A DNA stretch of 30,538 bases, from assembly GCA_002371115.1 (NCBI GenBank), contig DFFY01000069.1:2699-33236 (forward strand). The letters are read 5' to 3'. Within the stretch, counting starts at the first letter, position 1, and the number at the start of each line of letters is the position of its first letter. Positions 23,769 through 29,939 of the stretch are shown here, piece by piece. The translations under genes and the position numbers were made by a program. Below the pieces are notes generated by a model. That model made no database searches. It was not told where the DNA came from and was given only the letters and a program-made list of their open reading frames with translations. Origin of the DNA: Bacteroidales bacterium UBA3764. Its GTDB lineage: Bacteria; Bacteroidota; Bacteroidia; Bacteroidales; UBA932.

Positions 23769-25169
23769 ATGAAAAACAAATACATCGACTTAATTGACCA
23801 GACCTTCGACTTTCCGCAGGACGAATTCATGGTGGTGGACGGCAACCTGATGTTCAACGACATCGACCTCATGGAAATCATTGAAAAGTACGGTACACCG
23901 CTCAAAATCACGTACTTGCCCAAGATTTCGTCACAAATCCAGCGGGCCAAGCGTCTGTTCAAGGTAGCCATGGCCAAGGCCGATTACCGCGGCGCGTACC
24001 ACTACAGCTACTGCACCAAGAGCTCGCAGTTCGCCTTTGTGGTGCACGAGGCCCTCAAGAACGAGATTCACCTGGAGACTTCGTCGGCCTACGACCTGGA
24101 CCTCATCCGGGCTCTGGAGCGGGACGGCTCCGTGCAAAAGGATAAACTGTACATCATTTGCAACGGCTTCAAACGCCCCCAGTACATTGAGAACATCGCC
24201 GCCCTGCGCAAGGAGGGCTGGAAAAACATCATTCCCGTCCTGGACAACAAAAACGAGTTCGAGGACCTGGCGGACCTTATTGAGGAGGACACCATGATGG
24301 GCATCCGCATCGCCTCCGAGGAAGAGCCCAACTTCGACTTCTATACATCGCGTCTGGGCATCCGCTACTCGGACATCCTCAAATTCTACCAGAGCACGGT
24401 GGCCAAGTATCCCAACTTCCACCTCAAGATGCTCCATTTCTTCATCAACACGGGTATCCGGGACACGGCGTATTATTGGAACGAGCTTTCCAAGTGCGTC
24501 AAGGTATATTGTGAACTCAAGGCCATCTGCCCGGAACTGGACAGCCTGAACATCGGCGGCGGCCTGCCCAATAAGACCTCCCTGGCCCAGGACTTCGACT
24601 ACGAGTACATGGTGGAGGAAATCATCAACCAAATCAAGGTTACCTGCAATTCCTACGGGGTGCCGGAACCGGACATTTTCACCGAGTTCGGCAGCTTTAC
24701 CGTGGGCGAGAGCGGCGCCACCATCTTCAAAATCCTGGATATCAAGCAACAGAACGACCGCGAGAAGTGGTACATGATAGACAATTCCTTCATGACCTGC
24801 CTGCCGGACACCTGGGGCCTGAACCAGCGTTTCATCCTGCTGCCCATCAACAAGTGGGACGACGAATACCAGCGCGTGTTCCTGGGCGGTCTCACCTGTG
24901 ACAGCCAGGACTTTTACAATGCGGACTATCACGCCAACGCCATCTTCCTGCCCACCATCCGCAGCCGCCGGGAGAATCTGTACATCGGTTTCTTCCACAC
25001 GGGTGCCTATCAGGAGGCCATTTCCGGGTATGGCGGCATCAAGCACTGTCTGATGCCTTCTCCCAAGCATATCCTGATAGACAGGGACAAGGAAGGCAAT
25101 CTGGTAACCAGTGTGTTTGCCGAGGAGCAGAGCTCCGAGAGCATGCTGCATTTATTGGGGTATAAGTAG
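23769..25169 (+). CDS. PLP-dependent (fold III) decarboxylase, probably arginine decarboxylase
   Basis: 466 residues with the alanine-racemase-fold layout of basic amino-acid decarboxylases. The presumed PLP lysine is Lys84 in AYHYSYCTKSSQ. Further landmarks are HLETSSAYDLDLIRAL (about 101-116), the phosphate-binding glycines in DSLNIGGGLPNKT (about 258-270), and a C-terminal barrel region with the conserved Gly-Ala-Tyr (FFHTGAYQEAISGYGG, about 410-425). Homologues of this length in Bacteroidetes are usually annotated as biosynthetic arginine decarboxylase, the first step of agmatine and polyamine synthesis. Ornithine, diaminopimelate or carboxynorspermidine decarboxylation are alternatives from fold alone. 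No other polyamine genes are adjacent. The 3' end abuts a dispersed-type repeat. Confidence 0.8.
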   Translation: MKNKYIDLIDQTFDFPQDEFMVVDGNLMFNDIDLMEIIEKYGTPLKITYLPKISSQIQRAKRLFKVAMAKADYRGAYHYSYCTKSSQFAFVVHEALKNEIHLETSSAYDLDLIRALERDGSVQKDKLYIICNGFKRPQYIENIAALRKEGWKNIIPVLDNKNEFEDLADLIEEDTMMGIRIASEEEPNFDFYTSRLGIRYSDILKFYQSTVAKYPNFHLKMLHFFINTGIRDTAYYWNELSKCVKVYCELKAICPELDSLNIGGGLPNKTSLAQDFDYEYMVEEIINQIKVTCNSYGVPEPDIFTEFGSFTVGESGATIFKILDIKQQNDREKWYMIDNSFMTCLPDTWGLNQRFILLPINKWDDEYQRVFLGGLTCDSQDFYNADYHANAIFLPTIRSRRENLYIGFFHTGAYQEAISGYGGIKHCLMPSPKHILIDRDKEGNLVTSVFAEEQSSESMLHLLGYK

Positions 25170-25217
25170 AGATTCTTCGCTTCGCTCAGAATGACAAAAG
25201 GTCGCTCAGAATGACAA
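25170..25217. repeat. Dispersed-type intergenic repeat, one full and one partial copy in tandem
   Basis: Immediately after the decarboxylase stop lies a 27-nt unit (25170-25196) with a direct-repeated core TCGCTCAGAATGACAA at 25182-25197 and 25202-25217 (20-nt period). The minus strand reads TGTCATTCTGAGCG followed by AAGCGAAGAATCT, a form I recognise as a very common intergenic repeat in many bacterial genomes ('VILSEAKNL' when translated). The second copy is cut short after the core and supplies the ATG of the next gene. Confidence 0.8.
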
Positions 25218-25945
25218 CCGTTTCCTCCGCAGAGATCAAGCTGGTGAAGTCGCTCGCCCAGAAGAAGTTCCGGGACGGGCACGGGCTCTTTGTGGTAGAG
25301 GGCGAAAAACTGGTGGAGGAGGCCTTGAAGTCCCGTTTTACGGTTCGGAAAGTATATCGGACAGAAGAGATTGGCGAGGTTTCCATGGCCCGGATGAGCA
25401 GCCTCTCCTCCCCTTCTCCGGTGCTGGCCACCGTAGAGCGGCCGGCAGACCTTGAGCTGGCCCTTTTGCCTGCCTGCGGGCTTTTTCTGGCCCTGGACGG
25501 CATCCGGGACCCGGGGAACCTGGGCACCATCCTCCGCATTGCGGACTGGTTCGGCATTAACGCGGTGTATGCTTCGCCGGATACCGTGGATGTATTCAAT
25601 CCCAAGGTAGTGCAGGCTACCATGGGTGCCATTTTCCGTGTGAAGTTTCACTATACGGATATTCCCGCTTTGTGCCGGAGCGCCTTGCAGGCCGGCGGCA
25701 ATGTCTATGGCACCTTCCTGGATGGTGAGAATATGTACCAAAAAAGCCTTTCCAACGGTGTGGAAAGGCCTTCTGTGATTGTTATCGGCAATGAAGCCAA
25801 CGGCATTTCCGCCGCTACGGCGGCCTGCGTAAGCGACCGTCTGTACATCCCTCCCTTCCCCACCAACGACTCGGGCTCCGAGTCCCTGAACGCCGCCGTG
25901 GCCACCGCCATTACCGTGGCGGAATTCCGTCGCCGCACGCTTTAA
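25211..25945 (+). CDS. SpoU/TrmH-family RNA 2'-O-methyltransferase
   Basis: A 244-residue SPOUT-fold enzyme that methylates ribose 2'-OH in rRNA or tRNA. The N-terminal substrate-binding domain has FVVEGEKLVEEAL (27-39). The knotted catalytic domain has LALDGIRDPGNLGTILRIAD (about 93-112), VVQATMGAIFRV, VIGNEANGIS and a final PTNDSGSESLNAAVATAI motif (about 217-234) that holds the SAM knot. The exact nucleotide is unknown. ATG 25211 lies inside the preceding repeat; a 7-codon reading frame beginning at ATG 25191 in the first repeat copy ends at TGA 25212-25214, overlapping this start. A homologue next to tamL is common in Bacteroidetes, so its presence near tamL fits. Confidence 0.92.
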   Translation: MTTVSSAEIKLVKSLAQKKFRDGHGLFVVEGEKLVEEALKSRFTVRKVYRTEEIGEVSMARMSSLSSPSPVLATVERPADLELALLPACGLFLALDGIRDPGNLGTILRIADWFGINAVYASPDTVDVFNPKVVQATMGAIFRVKFHYTDIPALCRSALQAGGNVYGTFLDGENMYQKSLSNGVERPSVIVIGNEANGISAATAACVSDRLYIPPFPTNDSGSESLNAAVATAITVAEFRRRTL

Positions 25946-25947
25946 GG

Positions 25948-25968
25948 AGATAGCCGGGCATCTTTTTT
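25948..25968 (+). terminator. Weak terminator at the spoU/amylase convergent junction
   Basis: AGAT (25948-25951) pairs with ATCT (25960-25963), with an inner GC/GC pair and one bulged A, followed by T at 25963-25968. The stem is short and the T run includes the amylase stop codon (TAA on the minus strand, 25969-25967). It is plausible for plus-strand transcripts only. Confidence 0.35.
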
Positions 25969-27388
25969 ATTGTACCTGAATGACGGTGAAGTCTTGAGCG
26001 TTCACTGTGGCGCTATACACTGTGCGGACAGCCTTGATACCCAGGTAGTCCAGGGCTTCGGCGGGAATGCGGACGGTGATATCGGCCGTATCGCCAAAAT
26101 TGGACACCACCAGGAAGGTGTGCTGGCCGTCGCTGCGGAGCCAGGCGAAGTGGCGGTCCGGGTTAAAGCGCTCGCTCTCCTGGCAATAGCAGAGGTCGAA
26201 GGTGCGGCCTTCCGCAAAAGCGGGCTGTCCGGCCAGCGAAAGCACTTCCTGGTAGCGTTCCAGAACGGCTTTGTCCGGGTTTTTCAGGGCCGGCACCGTG
26301 CACCAGTCAAAAATGGAGGTGCGTCCGTCCAGGCCGCTGAAGCCTTCCTGCTGCATGCCGCGCTCCCCCATCTCCTGCCCGAAGTATAGCATGAAAGGGG
26401 CGTCGTTCAGAAGGGCGCTTACCGCGAGGGCGGCATAACCGGCCTGTGCGCTTCCGCAGAAAAAGTCTGAGGCCACCCGCTGCTCGTCATGGTTCTCCAG
26501 GAAGTTGAGCATGTGCGGCTGTAAATCCCCCAAAAACTGCCAGTTGTGCGAGATTTCCCGTGCCGATGTACCGGAGCAAGTCACTGCCCGCAGGACATCG
26601 TACAGGCCGCATTTGTCGTACAGGTAGTCAAAGCCCACCTCTTCCACGTACATGCGGTACTTGTCCTTTTGGTACACTTCGGCAATGAAAATCACCTCCG
26701 GGAATTCTGCTTTGATGCTTTTTATGAGCCATTGCATGAACTGCGGCGGCACCAGCTCCACCATGTCGCAGCGGAAGCCGTCCACGCCCTTGGCGGCCCA
26801 GAAACGCACGATGTCGCGCATCTTGTCCCAGGTGCCGGTGTGGAAGTCGCAATAGTTGAGCTTTACGGTTTCCCACCAGTCGTTCATGCCGGGTGCGGCT
26901 GTGAAGCAGTTACCGGAGGCCTTGGCGGGCATTTCCGTATACCCCTTTGGGTTTACAGGCAGCTGCAGGGCATTGCCGGGATAGTAGAAAAAGTCGTTTT
27001 CCGGGGCCCAGTGCACGGTTTTGTCGTCCCCTGCGCCCAGCGTGCCTTTGTATTCGCGGGCCACGTGGTTGGGAACAAAGTCCACGATGCACTTGAGGCC
27101 GGCTTCGTGCGTACCCCGTACCAGGTCCTCGAATTCCTCCATCCGCTGCTCCGGGACATCGGCCATGTAAGGATTGACGTCGTAATAGTCCGTAATGGCA
27201 TACGGGCTCCCGGCCTCCCCTTTCACCACCTTTTCTCCCGAGCTGGCACTGGCATGCCGGATGAGGCCGGTGTACCATACATAATGGACACCGAGCCCTT
27301 TCCAGTATTGGAAGGACCCGGCGTCGATGGAAGAAAATTTACCGTTGCCCCAGAGCCTGGGAAGTACCTGGTAAATAATGTTTTTCAT
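25967..27388 (-). CDS. Cytoplasmic GH13 alpha-amylase-family glycosidase
   Basis: 473 residues, without a signal peptide, so intracellular. The four GH13 conserved regions are present: DFVPNHV (103-109), GFRCDMVEL with the nucleophile Asp208, AEVYQ with acid/base Glu237, and FLENHDEQR with Asp301. The N-terminal MKNIIYQVLPRLWGN and the C-terminal beta domain (FLVVSNFGDTADITVRIP) fit a small maltodextrin-acting enzyme. Exact specificity (alpha-amylase, cyclomaltodextrinase-like or trehalose-related) cannot be set. It starts one nucleotide after the phosphofructokinase stop, implying one transcript. Together they would link intracellular glucan breakdown to glycolysis. Confidence 0.9.
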   Translation of the reverse strand: MKNIIYQVLPRLWGNGKFSSIDAGSFQYWKGLGVHYVWYTGLIRHASASSGEKVVKGEAGSPYAITDYYDVNPYMADVPEQRMEEFEDLVRGTHEAGLKCIVDFVPNHVAREYKGTLGAGDDKTVHWAPENDFFYYPGNALQLPVNPKGYTEMPAKASGNCFTAAPGMNDWWETVKLNYCDFHTGTWDKMRDIVRFWAAKGVDGFRCDMVELVPPQFMQWLIKSIKAEFPEVIFIAEVYQKDKYRMYVEEVGFDYLYDKCGLYDVLRAVTCSGTSAREISHNWQFLGDLQPHMLNFLENHDEQRVASDFFCGSAQAGYAALAVSALLNDAPFMLYFGQEMGERGMQQEGFSGLDGRTSIFDWCTVPALKNPDKAVLERYQEVLSLAGQPAFAEGRTFDLCYCQESERFNPDRHFAWLRSDGQHTFLVVSNFGDTADITVRIPAEALDYLGIKAVRTVYSATVNAQDFTVIQVQ

Positions 27389-27389
27389 C

Positions 27390-28619
27390 TTACCAGTTCA
27401 AGATCTTCTTGAAGTCGTATTCCTCAGGGGTGGACACGTACTTCTTGGCGGCTTCATAGTCCGCGGGCGTGATGAAATGGCAGATGTGGTTGTAATAGTT
27501 CTGGGCGGTGCCACCGTCGATGGCCACGCGGCGTGGCGGGATTTTGCCGTCGGCCTGCTGCAGGTCTTTCAGGTACAGCGGATGGGCGGTGCCGAAGGCA
27601 TCGACATACACCATGCAGCCGGTCTCCCCTTTGGCGAAGAGCTCGTAGGCACCCATGGCCAGTTCCGTGCAGTAGGTAAGGTCATAGCCGATAGGGTCCT
27701 GGCAACGGACATCGTAGCCAATCTCCACCGGGCGGGTCTTTACCTTGAGGCTAATCTTCTTGAATTCCTTCTCCAGGATGTCGTTGAACAGGACGGCCTT
27801 GGAGATTTTACCGAGCTCCGGATGGCCGTGCTCGTCATAGGTCATGGAAACGCCGGCGTTCTTGATTTCCTGGGGATCCAGGTCATGGAACACGCCTTCT
27901 GCCACTACCACGGTACCGTAGCCAATGCCCATGAGCTTGCGCTTGATGATGGCGGAAAGGGCCAACTTCACAATCTTGTCCAGGGTGATGGTGGTCTTGT
28001 TGAACATTTCCGGGATAATGGTCATAGGGCAATGTGTTGCCTCGCCAATTCCTAAGGCCAGGTGACCGGCGCTGCGGCCCATGGCGCTGATGATGAGCCA
28101 GTTGCCGCTGGTGCGGGCATCCTCATACACGGTGCGGGCCAGGTGGGCACCTTCGTCCTTGGCGCTGTTGAAGCCGAACGTAGGGGTGTTCTGCGGCAGC
28201 GGAAGGTCGTTGTCGATGGTCTTGGGCACGTGGATGTTCTTGATGGGATACTGCTTTGCTTCCAGGAACTTGGCAATACGGTTGGCGGTGGAGGCGGTGT
28301 CGTCGCCACCCACAGTGACCAGCAGCTTGATGTTGTTGTCCTGGAACAGGCTCAGGTTGAAGTTCTCCTCAAAGTCCTTGTCGGTGGGTTTGAAACGGCT
28401 CATCTGCAGGTAGCTGCCGCCCCGGTTGAAGTAAGCGTCCGCCTTGAAGAAGTCGATTTCCTCCGTGCGGGGACTCTGGGAGAAGAGGCCGCTGTAACCG
28501 CCGTGCAGGCCAATCACACGATAACCATTGCTAAGGAAGGTCTTAGCCACAGACATAACCACGGTGTTCATGCCCGGAGCCGGGCCGCCACCGCAAAGGA
28601 TGATGATAGAATCTTTCAT
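27390..28619 (-). CDS. 6-phosphofructokinase, pyrophosphate-dependent type
   Basis: The 409-residue enzyme converts fructose 6-phosphate to fructose 1,6-bisphosphate. The N-terminus ILCGGGPAPGMNTVV is the usual nucleotide/PPi loop. Residues VTVGGDDTAS (101-110) have Asp in place of the second Gly of the ATP-type GGDGS, and VPKTIDNDLP (131-140) has Lys where ATP enzymes have Gly; both changes mark use of PPi instead of ATP. MGRSAGHLALGIG supplies the substrate loop. Its PPi use would make the step reversible, as described for other Bacteroidetes. It is first in a two-gene operon with the GH13 enzyme, transcribed from a promoter near 28660. Confidence 0.93.
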   Translation of the reverse strand: MKDSIIILCGGGPAPGMNTVVMSVAKTFLSNGYRVIGLHGGYSGLFSQSPRTEEIDFFKADAYFNRGGSYLQMSRFKPTDKDFEENFNLSLFQDNNIKLLVTVGGDDTASTANRIAKFLEAKQYPIKNIHVPKTIDNDLPLPQNTPTFGFNSAKDEGAHLARTVYEDARTSGNWLIISAMGRSAGHLALGIGEATHCPMTIIPEMFNKTTITLDKIVKLALSAIIKRKLMGIGYGTVVVAEGVFHDLDPQEIKNAGVSMTYDEHGHPELGKISKAVLFNDILEKEFKKISLKVKTRPVEIGYDVRCQDPIGYDLTYCTELAMGAYELFAKGETGCMVYVDAFGTAHPLYLKDLQQADGKIPPRRVAIDGGTAQNYYNHICHFITPADYEAAKKYVSTPEEYDFKKILNW

Positions 28620-28656
28620 ATTGGTTGTATAAAAATTTTGGTTCCTTTAAATCATA

Positions 28657-28664
28657 CAAAGATA
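28657..28664 (-). promoter_or_regulatory. -7 element of the phosphofructokinase operon
   Basis: Minus strand TATCTTTG (28664-28657) is a perfect -7 match, about 38 nt before ATG 28619. No -33 TTTG was seen at the right distance. The surrounding 105-nt space (28620-28724) otherwise holds nothing recognisable. Confidence 0.5.
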
Positions 28665-28724
28665 ATCATTTTTCCTGAAAGCACCTATGGGTGGGGCTGG
28701 AAAATGTACATTCGTGCTCCCCTG

Positions 28725-29468
28725 CTATCGCCAGGTGTGGCCAATATCCCAGTGAATGGCGTACTGGAAAGTGGTTTTATCGGCCGGAAGGTCAAATTCT
28801 TCCAGGATAAGGGGCTTTGCCTGAGGATACTCGTCTATCCAATGGCCCACGGCCACCTCATAACGGTCCTGGTCCGGCAGGTAGAAAATCCGCCCGCGGG
28901 GCTTGTTTTCATACGGGCCGATGAACGGGCCGCTGCCGTCTCCGTGATGCTTCTGGCGGTTGAATTCCTTTTTCCAGACATCCTCGTGTAACTCGACACA
29001 ACTGATTCTACCATCTGACGCGTTGGCTTTTGTAAAAGCCCTGACGGGATGCGAAACAACGCCGAACAGCTCGTTCCAATCGGCATTATACCAAAAGAGG
29101 CCCACCTTGGGATCATTGCCATGGCCGCGGTTGGCTTCCATCTGCCGGATGATGGCGGCATAGTCCTGCTGCGAATAGGCCTGAAGATGGTGCGGCAGTT
29201 CCTCATGGGAAGGAAGGAGATCATTGCCGATACTCACAATCACCACATAATCGACCTCGTGATAATAGATAATCATGCCGCTTCCGTTGAAACGGCGCTC
29301 CCAATAGTTGGGCATGGACGGCTCCAGCAGTTCCGGCGTGCCTATCCCCTCCAGCGGATGCGCCTGAATATCCTGGAGGATGGCCTTCACCTGCTCCGCG
29401 TAAGGAACGCTTTTGCGCTTGAGCGCCTGATACTGGAAAGAGGCTTTGGGGCTCAGGTACAGTTTCAT
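28725..29468 (-). CDS. YoeB/RelE-like protein fused to a second C-terminal domain
   Basis: A 247-residue protein in the toxin position of a YefM-type operon. Residues 1-85 follow the YoeB/RelE fold: LQDIQAHPLEGIGTPELLEP (31-50), YWERRF (55-60), then MIIYYHEVDYVVIVSIGND. Glu46 of YoeB is matched by Glu46 in TPELL. The residues in the places of catalytic Arg65 and of His83-Tyr84 are not present (GMIIY and SIGND), so RNase activity is doubtful. Residues of about 115-247 form an extra domain: KVGLFWYNADWNELFGV, HEDVWKKEF, PRGRIFYLPDQDRYEVAVG, LILEEFDLP and a final HWDIG. It resembles a small standalone 'PRGR' protein family of unknown function that I recall from diverse bacteria. The start overlaps the antitoxin stop (ATGA). 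Confidence 0.72.
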   Translation of the reverse strand: MKLYLSPKASFQYQALKRKSVPYAEQVKAILQDIQAHPLEGIGTPELLEPSMPNYWERRFNGSGMIIYYHEVDYVVIVSIGNDLLPSHEELPHHLQAYSQQDYAAIIRQMEANRGHGNDPKVGLFWYNADWNELFGVVSHPVRAFTKANASDGRISCVELHEDVWKKEFNRQKHHGDGSGPFIGPYENKPRGRIFYLPDQDRYEVAVGHWIDEYPQAKPLILEEFDLPADKTTFQYAIHWDIGHTWR

Positions 29469-29719
29469 AGCGCATCGATGTCCGTTACCTCAATAAGTTG
29501 GCCCTGGGCCACCTGGCGCATCCCTTCCTTGAGGTCTCGGATGAACGTTGCATTGCCCAGGAGCTCCAGCCGGCGCTGCAGGGCATTGTATTCCTTCAGC
29601 GGAATGAGCACCGCCCCGTTGTCCCCTTTGGTGATGATGAGCGGCTCCTCCGTGAGAAGGACATTGTCATAATACTGCTTGATGTTGGCCCGGAAGCCAG
29701 AGATGGTGGTTACTTGCAT
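29465..29719 (-). CDS. YefM/Phd-type antitoxin
   Basis: An 84-residue antitoxin of normal length. The N-terminal DNA-binding half begins MQVTTISGFRANIKQYYDNV and continues with EEPLIITKGDNGAVLIPLKE (24-43), matching the YefM/Phd fold (VxxSxLRxxLxxYLxxV and PLIITR segments). The C-terminal half (LQRRLELLGNATFIRDLKEG) is the helix that normally wraps the YoeB toxin. ATG 29719 is chosen: it has a promoter directly upstream, and an upstream start at 29809 would run through the YolD-like gene. Such antitoxins repress their own operon, and the palindromes at 29749-29767 are the likely operator. Its stop overlaps the downstream start, the standard antitoxin-first order. Confidence 0.9.
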   Translation of the reverse strand: MQVTTISGFRANIKQYYDNVLLTEEPLIITKGDNGAVLIPLKEYNALQRRLELLGNATFIRDLKEGMRQVAQGQLIEVTDIDAL

Positions 29720-29736
29720 AGCACAATCATTTTGCA

Positions 29737-29768
29737 CAAAATTACGTACAAAATTTTGCAATTGCAAT
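29737..29768 (-). promoter_or_regulatory. Toxin-antitoxin promoter with palindromic operator
   Basis: Minus strand: -7 TAATTTTG (29744-29737), a 20-nt spacer, and ATTG (29768-29765) as a 3-of-4 -33 match. Between them are two overlapping perfect palindromes, CAAAATTTTG (29749-29758) and TTGCAATTGCAA (29756-29767). A direct repeat ATTTTGCA occurs at 29729 and 29753 (24-nt period). The layout fits autoregulation by the YefM-type antitoxin. The transcript start would be about 11 nt before ATG 29719. Confidence 0.62.
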
Positions 29769-29771
29769 AAT

Positions 29772-29939
29772 CTAGTACTTCTCCTCGTTTTTCTCCCGGT
29801 TCTCTTCAATGACCTCCTCGTAGCCTTTCAGGGCGGCGAAGGGCGCAAACTGGGCGGCACGGTCCAGGCGGGCCATGCGGGGATGCTTCTTGGAGGTGGG
29901 ATGCTCCAGGTGGATGATGTCGTCGTACGGGGTGCTCAT
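29772..29939 (-). CDS. Small YolD-like protein, partner of the Y-family polymerase
   Basis: A 55-residue reading frame (ATG 29939, TAG ending at 29772). It begins MSTPYDDIIHLEHP and contains RMARLDRAAQFAPFAALKGY (21-40), the hallmark of YolD-like proteins that accompany UvrX/UmuC-type polymerases in Firmicutes and some Bacteroidetes. The tail is highly charged (EEVIEENREKNEEKY). The start overlaps the polymerase stop (ATGA at 29939-29936), strong evidence for a real, co-translated gene in spite of its size. It probably modulates or binds the polymerase, by analogy only. Confidence 0.82.
   Translation of the reverse strand: MSTPYDDIIHLEHPTSKKHPRMARLDRAAQFAPFAALKGYEEVIEENREKNEEKY

Noticed and set aside
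23931..25151. 406-codon open frame on the minus strand inside the decarboxylase gene
   Set aside because: Antisense shadow of a clear PLP decarboxylase; long open antisense frames arise here from strong third-position GC preference.
29720..29771. LexA-like damage box between the YolD-like gene and the antitoxin
   Set aside because: The palindromes here are AT-rich operator-like elements suited to antitoxin autoregulation; any damage box for the polymerase would lie outside the window.
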